From assembly GCF_965232525.1 (NCBI RefSeq), contig NZ_OZ246980.1:1240001-1304000 (forward strand): a stretch of DNA of 64,000 nt. The letters run 5' to 3'. The notes under the pieces were generated by a model, which was not told the DNA's origin, ran no database searches, and was given only the letters and a program-made list of their open reading frames with translations. The position numbers were made by a program, and so were the translations under genes. This DNA is from Bauldia sp965232525. Its GTDB lineage: Bacteria > Pseudomonadota > Alphaproteobacteria > Rhizobiales > Kaistiaceae. Positions 60,118 to 64,000 of this stretch are shown here, one piece after another (within the stretch, counting starts at the first letter, position 1; every line of letters begins with the position of its first letter).

Positions 60118-61542
60118 ATGGCAGATATCGGTCTCGTGGGTCTTGGCGTCATGGGCGCCAACCTCGCACTCAACATGGCGGAGAAGGGTTACTCCGTCGC
60201 CGTCTACAATCGCACCACCGAGAAGACGGATGCGTTTGTCGCCAATGCCGGAAGCCTTGCCGAGAAGCTCACGCCTTGCCGAACGCTGACCGCGCTGGCT
60301 GAGGCCGTCGATCCGCCGAAGCCGGTTGTGATCATGGTCAAGGCCGGCGAGGCCGTCGATCAGCAGGCCGAAATCCTCGCCGATCATCTGAGCGACGGGG
60401 ACATCCTCATCGACGCCGGCAACGCTAACTTTCGCGATACCCGGCGGCGGGTTCGGGTTTACGCCGAACGCAACATCGACTTCCTCGGCGTTGGCGTTTC
60501 GGGTGGCGAGGAAGGTGCCCGCCACGGGCCGTCGGTCATGGCCGGTGGCGATCCGAAGGCCTGGGCGCGCGTGGAAGCGATCTTCACCGCAATCTCGGCC
60601 AAGTTCCAGGGCGAGCCCTGTGCCGCTTTGGTCGGTCCCGAGGGCGCGGGCCATTTCGTCAAGACCATCCACAACGGTATCGAATATGCCGACATGCAGA
60701 TGATCGCCGAGATCTACGGCATCATGCGTGACGGGCTGGGGCTACCGGCGGAGGAAATGGCCGGGATCTTCGAGGCCTGGAACGGCGGCCCGCTGCAGTC
60801 CTACCTCATCGAGATCACCGCTGACGTGTTGGGCACCGCGGACCCGAAGACCGGCAAGCCGATCGTTGACGTGATTCTCGATACCGCGGGGCAGAAGGGA
60901 ACCGGACGCTGGTCGGTGATCGAGGCGCAGGATCTCGGTGCACCGGCGACGGTGATCGAGGCGGCCGTGGCGGCGCGGAACCTCTCTTCCCGCAAGGAAC
61001 AACGGGTTGCCGACGAAGCCTTATTCGGCCCGGCGCCGCGCAAGATGGACGGGGCCTTGGGTGGGCGCGACGGAGCGATGGTCGTCCTCGAAGAAGCGAT
61101 GCTCGCCGGCAAGATCGCGGCCTACGCCCAAGGCTTCGCGGTGATGGACAAGGCGTCCGAGGCTTTCGAATGGAACTTGCCACTCGGGACAGTCGCCAAG
61201 ATTTGGCGGGCCGGCTGCATCATCCGCTCCAGTTTCCTTGACGATATCGCCAAGACCTACGAGTCGGATGGCGCGGTCGGCAATCTTATGACCGCCGAAC
61301 CGTTCACCGGCATGCTGAAGGCGACGCAGGCGAGTCTCAGGCGCGTGGTCGCCGAAGCGTCGCTAAAGGGGATCCCGGTTCCTGCCCTCTCGTCGGCGCT
61401 CGCTTACTTCGACTTTTCTCGCACGGCGCGATCGACCGCTGACCTGACGCAGGCGCAGCGGGATTTTTTTGGCGCCCATGGCTTCGAGCGGATCGACGAA
61501 CCGGGCAAGGAGGCACACGGCCCCTGGTCGGGAACCAGTTAG
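60118..61542 (+). CDS. gnd: 6-phosphogluconate dehydrogenase, decarboxylating
   Basis: 474 residues, the usual dimeric long form. The NADP loop is IGLVGLGVMGANLALNM with NRTTEKTD as the phosphate-binding turn. The catalytic residues are in GVGVSGGEEGARHGPSVM (Ser128-Gly-Gly) and GHFVKTIHNGIEYADMQM (Lys182, Asn186, Glu189). KGTGRWSVIEAQDLG and the C-terminal FGAHGFERID are also typical. It converts 6-phosphogluconate to ribulose 5-phosphate. The next genes are a galactose/arabinose dehydrogenase and a LacI regulator, pointing to sugar-induced expression. Confidence 0.94.
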   Translation: MADIGLVGLGVMGANLALNMAEKGYSVAVYNRTTEKTDAFVANAGSLAEKLTPCRTLTALAEAVDPPKPVVIMVKAGEAVDQQAEILADHLSDGDILIDAGNANFRDTRRRVRVYAERNIDFLGVGVSGGEEGARHGPSVMAGGDPKAWARVEAIFTAISAKFQGEPCAALVGPEGAGHFVKTIHNGIEYADMQMIAEIYGIMRDGLGLPAEEMAGIFEAWNGGPLQSYLIEITADVLGTADPKTGKPIVDVILDTAGQKGTGRWSVIEAQDLGAPATVIEAAVAARNLSSRKEQRVADEALFGPAPRKMDGALGGRDGAMVVLEEAMLAGKIAAYAQGFAVMDKASEAFEWNLPLGTVAKIWRAGCIIRSSFLDDIAKTYESDGAVGNLMTAEPFTGMLKATQASLRRVVAEASLKGIPVPALSSALAYFDFSRTARSTADLTQAQRDFFGAHGFERIDEPGKEAHGPWSGTS

Positions 61543-61591
61543 CCGGCTGAGCGCCGTCGCCAGTTGAAAACAGGAAATTCGGGGGGAGCAC

Positions 61592-62527
61592 GTGACCGTC
61601 CACAAGATTGGGATCATCGGGCTTGGTAAGATCACCATGGACCAGCACGTTCCGGTGATCGCCGCCAATCCGGCATTTGAGTTGGTCGCAGCGTCGAGCC
61701 AACGTGGCATCGAAGTCGAAGGAGCACGGACGTTTCGCACGCCGGCCGAAATGTACACTGCGATGCCGGAGCTGGACGCGGTCGCGGTCTGTACGCCCCC
61801 ACAGGTGCGTCACGCCTTCGCCCGCGAAGCACTCGGTGTCGGCAAGCATGTCCTTCTGGAGAAGCCGCCGGCTGCAACGGTGAGCGAGCTCGACGACCTC
61901 GACGCTTTCGCAGACCAAGAGAAGCGCGTTCTTTTCACGACCTGGCATTCGCAATACAACGCCGCGGTGGTTCACACCCGCGAACTTCTGTCTCGGCACA
62001 AGGTCAAGAAGATGGCGGTGACCTGGAAGGAGGATGTTCGTCATTGGCATCCCGGCCAGAAATGGATCTGGGCGGCCGGCGGTTTCGGTGTGTTCGATCC
62101 GGGTATCAACGCCTTGTCGATCGTAACCACCATCCTGCCCGATCCAATCTTCGTTCGGTCCGCTGACCTGACCTTTCCAAGCAATTGCGATGCGCCGATT
62201 GCGGCCTCGCTGACGTTCGGTTCCAACGTACCGAACAGCGAGCTGTCGGCCGAGTTCGACTGGCGGCAAACGGGCCCGCAGACCTGGGATATCGAAATCG
62301 AAACGGATGAGGGCACCGAGCTCAAGCTCTCGCTCGGTGGGTCGCGGTTGGAAGTGAATGGCGTGCTCGACGTGGAGCGGCCATCGGCCGAGTACACTGA
62401 TATCTACGATCGCTTCGCCGAGCTGCTGCGAGAGCGTCGCTCGCTGGTCGACGGTGCCCCGCTGCGGCTGGTTTCCGACGCCTTCCTCGTCGGCCGCCGA
62501 TTGACCACCGAACCGTTTCACGACTGA
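61592..62527 (+). CDS. L-arabinose/D-galactose 1-dehydrogenase (Gfo/Idh/MocA type)
   Basis: 311 residues from a GTG with GGGGGAG just upstream. The Rossmann part is IGIIGLGKITMDQHVPVIAA, and the catalytic Lys is in LLEKPPAATV. The segment WKEDVRHWHPGQKWIWAAGG followed by FGVFDPGINALSIVTTILP is nearly diagnostic of the L-arabinose/D-galactose 1-dehydrogenases of Azospirillum, Pseudomonas and rhizobia, recalled from memory. It oxidises the sugar at C1 to the lactone with NAD(P), the first step of non-phosphorylative galactose or arabinose breakdown. It follows gnd by 49 bases, with LacI following. Confidence 0.87.
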   Translation: MTVHKIGIIGLGKITMDQHVPVIAANPAFELVAASSQRGIEVEGARTFRTPAEMYTAMPELDAVAVCTPPQVRHAFAREALGVGKHVLLEKPPAATVSELDDLDAFADQEKRVLFTTWHSQYNAAVVHTRELLSRHKVKKMAVTWKEDVRHWHPGQKWIWAAGGFGVFDPGINALSIVTTILPDPIFVRSADLTFPSNCDAPIAASLTFGSNVPNSELSAEFDWRQTGPQTWDIEIETDEGTELKLSLGGSRLEVNGVLDVERPSAEYTDIYDRFAELLRERRSLVDGAPLRLVSDAFLVGRRLTTEPFHD

Positions 62528-62620
62528 GGTACCTGGGGCCGCGGCGGCTCACTTGACTGGCATGTCAGATGGCGACAGTAAATCGGTTGGAGGTTCGGGT
62601 AACCTTCGACGGAGGTCAGT

Positions 62621-63676
62621 GTGAGTGACAACGGCCGCGGGCGGGCCACGATCCGGTCGATTGCCAGGGAAACCGGGCTGTCGATCGCGACCGTTTCGCG
62701 TGCGCTGCAGGAGTCGCCTTCGGTGCGCGCCGAGACCATCAGCACTGTGCTCGCGGCGGCCGAGCGGCTCGGCTACCGCCGCAATCCCGCCGGCGCCGGC
62801 CTGCGCACCGGACGGACCGAGACGATTTGTCTGGTGATGCAGGTCGCGGCATCCGGTGACATGCTCGGCGATGTCGGCGCGCTGCAACTGATCACAGGAG
62901 CCAATCGGCGGCTCGCCGGGAGCGGTTACAACCTCAACCTTGTGCCGGTCCCGCCGCAGGACGATCCGCTGGAGGCGTTGAATGGTGTGGTTCGACGCGG
63001 CAATTTCGACGGCATCGTCCTGTCTTCGACGAAGCCGGATGATGCGCGTGTCCGCTTCCTCGACAGCCGTGGCATTCCATTTGTCACGTTCGGCCGCACT
63101 GAGTTGCCGTTCGAGCATGCTTACTACGACGTTGACAATGCAGACTTCGTGTACCGCGCCGCCCGTTTGCTAATCGAGCGGGGTGCGCGGCGGATTGGCG
63201 TGTTCATTCCGCCGCCGGAACTCGCATTCAGCCAGCATCGGGTCGCTGGATTACGCCGTGCCTTGCGCGAGGCGGGTCTGTCGTTCGAGGAGGCCGGCGT
63301 TCTGCTCACCGACAACGAAGTGTCGCTAGTCGGCGATCCCAATCGACTGCCCGGAAACGGGAAGGCGCCGGACGGATATATCTGTGGCCGGGAGATTGCG
63401 GCGCTGGCCGTGCTCCGCGGGCTGCAGAATGCGGGGCTGGAGGTCGGCGAAGAGGTTCACGTCGTCACCATGGAAACCTCGAACCTTCCGGACCTTTTCC
63501 CAGCCGCCGTGCCGGGGTTCTTTCAGGACCTCGAAAGGGCGGGATTCATTCTGGCGGATTTCGTGCTACGTCGGCTAACCGGTACGCCGGCAGCCGCCCT
63601 GCAACAAGTCGAGACCATGGCTTTGCGTGAGCGGCCATCGGCGCGGCGAATACCGCGCCTGATGGAATCAGGCTGA
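62621..63676 (+). CDS. LacI family transcriptional regulator
   Basis: 351 residues, GTG start with GGAGG five bases before. The N-terminal DNA-binding domain is ATIRSIARETGLSIATVSRA and LGYRRNPAGAGLRTGRTETI (hinge). The sugar-binding periplasmic-like domain follows: GVVRRGNFDGIVLSSTKPDD, VTFGRTELPFEHAYYDVDNA, VAGLRRALREAGLSFEEAGV, DGYICGREIAALAVLRGLQ. The order gnd, galactose/arabinose dehydrogenase, lacI suggests it controls these genes in response to galactose, arabinose or a lactone. No LacI-type palindrome was clear in the 93-bp gap upstream. Confidence 0.9.
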   Translation: MSDNGRGRATIRSIARETGLSIATVSRALQESPSVRAETISTVLAAAERLGYRRNPAGAGLRTGRTETICLVMQVAASGDMLGDVGALQLITGANRRLAGSGYNLNLVPVPPQDDPLEALNGVVRRGNFDGIVLSSTKPDDARVRFLDSRGIPFVTFGRTELPFEHAYYDVDNADFVYRAARLLIERGARRIGVFIPPPELAFSQHRVAGLRRALREAGLSFEEAGVLLTDNEVSLVGDPNRLPGNGKAPDGYICGREIAALAVLRGLQNAGLEVGEEVHVVTMETSNLPDLFPAAVPGFFQDLERAGFILADFVLRRLTGTPAAALQQVETMALRERPSARRIPRLMESG

Positions 63677-63739
63677 CTTCTACCTCGTACCTCGCCGCTC
63701 GAATTGCGATTCGGCGGAGTTCTGCAAGCTGAGGGAATC

Positions 63740-64000
63740 ATGACGCGAACCGTATTGTGCTACGGCGACTCCAACACTTGGGGTGCGGCGACCGTGCCCC
63801 GTCCCGACGATCGTTATGCAATCGACGAACGTTGGCCCGGGGTTCTGCGGGTGGAGCTCGGCGCCGGGTGGCTGGTGCTGGAGGAAGGGCTGAACGGCCG
63901 CACGACGGTGAGCGACGACCCCGTCGAGGGTCCGGAGAAGAATGGCCGGCGATACCTGGCGCCGTGTCTGCAGACCCACCGCCCCTTGGACCTGGTGATC
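63740..64000 (+). CDS. SGNH/GDSL hydrolase (3' end outside window)
   Basis: The ATG at 63740 starts MTRTVLCYGDSNTWGAATVP, with the block I nucleophile motif G-D-S-N-T-W-G at residues 9-15. It continues DERWPGVLRVELGAGWLVLE and EGLNGRTTVSDDPVEG (block II Gly and block III-like N-G-R-T-T), open to the window end after 87 codons. There is no signal peptide, so it is cytoplasmic, in the arylesterase/acyl-CoA-thioesterase-I-like branch that begins with L-C-Y-G-D-S-N-T-W-G. It hydrolyses esters; the substrate is unknown. It lies 63 bases after lacI. Confidence 0.85.
   Translation, partial: MTRTVLCYGDSNTWGAATVPRPDDRYAIDERWPGVLRVELGAGWLVLEEGLNGRTTVSDDPVEGPEKNGRRYLAPCLQTHRPLDLVI

Noticed and set aside
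61337..62521. Minus-strand open frame of 394 codons
   Set aside because: Antisense to the galactose/arabinose dehydrogenase gene and the end of gnd, both certain genes.

Overview
The window is 64 kb of GC-rich, gene-dense DNA with all the look of an alphaproteobacterial chromosome. The basis is the gene families present: an NAD-dependent homospermidine synthase, a BioY/S-component biotin transporter, a type II NADH dehydrogenase next to a CobW-type GTPase and WD40 protein, DenD, an L-arabinose/D-galactose 1-dehydrogenase, and several ABC uptake systems. Start codons include many GTG and some TTG. No rRNA, tRNA, CRISPR array, integrase, transposase or phage structural gene was found, so this reads as ordinary accessory and core chromosome of a heterotroph that lives on many small organic compounds. 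The order cannot be fixed from the window alone.

Layout. 1-4.2 kb: TfoX-like protein (cut by the window edge), bioY plus an exported protein, KDPG aldolase, and a TetR regulator divergent from an acyltransferase-3 membrane protein with twin operators between them. 4.9-13.8 kb: MFS efflux pump, small exported proteins, a frameshifted LprI-type gene, aminotransferase, GNAT, exported alpha/beta hydrolase, an SDR very like 2-keto-3-deoxy-L-fuconate dehydrogenase/BDH2, a creatininase-family amidohydrolase and a small P-loop kinase. 13.9-23.9 kb: DUF5996 protein, then a divergent catabolic locus. RidA and an 8-oxoguanine-deaminase-like amidohydrolase lie on the minus strand. A three-gene NMT1-type ABC importer, a cytosine-deaminase-like amidohydrolase, a FAD-linked oxidase and a flavodoxin-fold oxidoreductase lie on the plus strand, with a MarR regulator at the end. 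24.6-31.4 kb: SDR, EamA permease, 2-hydroxyacid dehydrogenase, DenD, a frameshifted SDR, an orphan peptide-type binding protein and a VOC protein. 31.5-41.2 kb: CobW GTPase, VOC, WD40, NDH-2, two small membrane proteins, homospermidine synthase, S41 peptidase and M3 peptidase.

41.2-45.0 kb is the most interesting stretch. A TetR regulator is divergent from a tightly packed set of four genes: a methyltransferase, an Asn-substituted CDP-alcohol phosphatidyltransferase (YnbA-like), a CdsA-like cytidylyltransferase and a PlsC-like acyltransferase. Two copies of a perfect 15-bp palindrome lie in the gap. This is a self-contained, regulated phospholipid-making or remodelling module, resembling the poorly understood ynbABC genes of E. 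coli.

45.1-51.1 kb: a peptidoglycan-binding membrane protein, an inositol/sugar-type pair (Gfo/Idh/MocA oxidoreductase and TIM-barrel isomerase), a methyltransferase, a cupin, a PEP-hydrolase-type TIM barrel and an IclR regulator. 51.4-57.8 kb: a TetR-like regulator and a six-gene carbohydrate ABC operon with two ATPases and a 64-residue membrane protein, an arrangement like the rhizobial glycerol transporter glpSTPQUV. 57.9-64 kb: two GNATs, an aldo/keto reductase, then 6-phosphogluconate dehydrogenase, a galactose/arabinose 1-dehydrogenase and a LacI regulator, which form a sugar-oxidation module, followed by a truncated SGNH hydrolase.

Two genes (an LprI-like gene and an SDR) are each broken by what looks like a single extra base. 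They are either recent pseudogenes or residual sequence errors.
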